A DNA stretch of 5,306 nucleotides. Source: Clostridia bacterium (lineage in GTDB: Bacteria; Bacillota_A; Clostridia; UBA1212; UBA1255). The notes beneath the pieces were generated by a model, which did no database searches, had not been told where the DNA came from, and saw only the letters and a program-made list of their open reading frames with translations. Shown here piece by piece: positions 5,262 through 5,306 of the stretch (position 1 is the stretch's first letter; the number at the start of each line of letters is the position of its first letter). Location: the NCBI GenBank assembly GCA_017522515.1, contig JAFWZH010000248.1, forward strand, positions 1 through 5,306. The letters run 5' to 3'. The position numbers and the translations under genes are program-made.

Positions 5262-5306
5262 ATGAAAAACCATATCAACAAAATATATAATACACCATAT
5301 CAATTA
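5262..5306 (+). CDS. Possible 5' end of a transposase gene, cut by the window edge
   Basis: From ATG 5262 the frame stays open to the end of the window and reads MKNHINKIYNTPYQL. The last five residues resemble the beginning of IS1182-type DDE transposases, where a PYQL-like motif precedes a conserved acidic region, but 15 residues are far too few for a firm call. No ribosome binding site lies before the ATG, and the predicted transcription start is about four bases upstream, so translation would be nearly leaderless or start elsewhere. The upstream hairpins and terminator fit an insertion sequence that shields itself from outside transcription. The 10-base repeat ACCATATCAA occurs at 5269-5278 and 5294-5303, within this frame. 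Confidence 0.3.
   Translation, partial: MKNHINKIYNTPYQL

Overview
The window looks like a chromosome segment from a low-GC Gram-positive bacterium of the class Clostridia, probably a gut Oscillospiraceae/Lachnospiraceae-type organism. This rests on AGGAGG-type ribosome binding sites, AT-rich codon use, a clostridial VanS-like kinase with an adjacent ABC transporter, and a TnpV-type gene. No database search was possible, so all family names come from recognition of motifs.

Layout. (1) Positions 2-1928, + strand, ordinary-looking genes: the 3' end of a sensor histidine kinase, a complete LolD/MacB-type ABC ATPase, and the first 132 codons of its FtsX/MacB-type permease. This resembles a two-component-controlled export or antimicrobial-resistance module, but the permease is cut off. 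(2) Positions ~1918-2244: an IS3-family remnant on the - strand, consisting of a truncated OrfA helix-turn-helix protein with no OrfB. Its internal end is joined directly to the broken permease gene. A 13-bp perfect hairpin covers the OrfA ribosome binding site. (3) Positions 2510-4174, - strand and visibly AT-richer: a two-gene operon with a near-consensus promoter, two operator-like palindromes, a small acidic unknown protein (94 aa), and a 416-aa protein joining an N-terminal XRE helix-turn-helix to a C-terminal RES domain, the NAD+-degrading toxin fold. It looks like an unusual toxin-antitoxin or defence module. (4) Positions 4178-4378: a 66-codon coding remnant without a start. (5) Positions 4395-4751: a full-length tnpV-like gene. 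(6) Positions 4901-5111: a terminator hairpin followed by a non-coding array in which a 9-base motif alternates with different short palindromes, with the motif orientation reversing in the middle. (7) Positions ~5167-5306: two hairpins, one a strong terminator, then an extended -10 promoter and an open frame running off the window, probably the 5' end of another insertion sequence.

How it fits together: a chromosomal sensor/transporter locus has been disrupted by an IS-associated rearrangement and now abuts an accessory region of mobile-element pieces carrying the XRE-RES operon. The most unusual items are the motif/palindrome array, the single-chain XRE-RES fusion with its small partner and paired operators, and the IS hairpin that may block translation from read-through transcripts.
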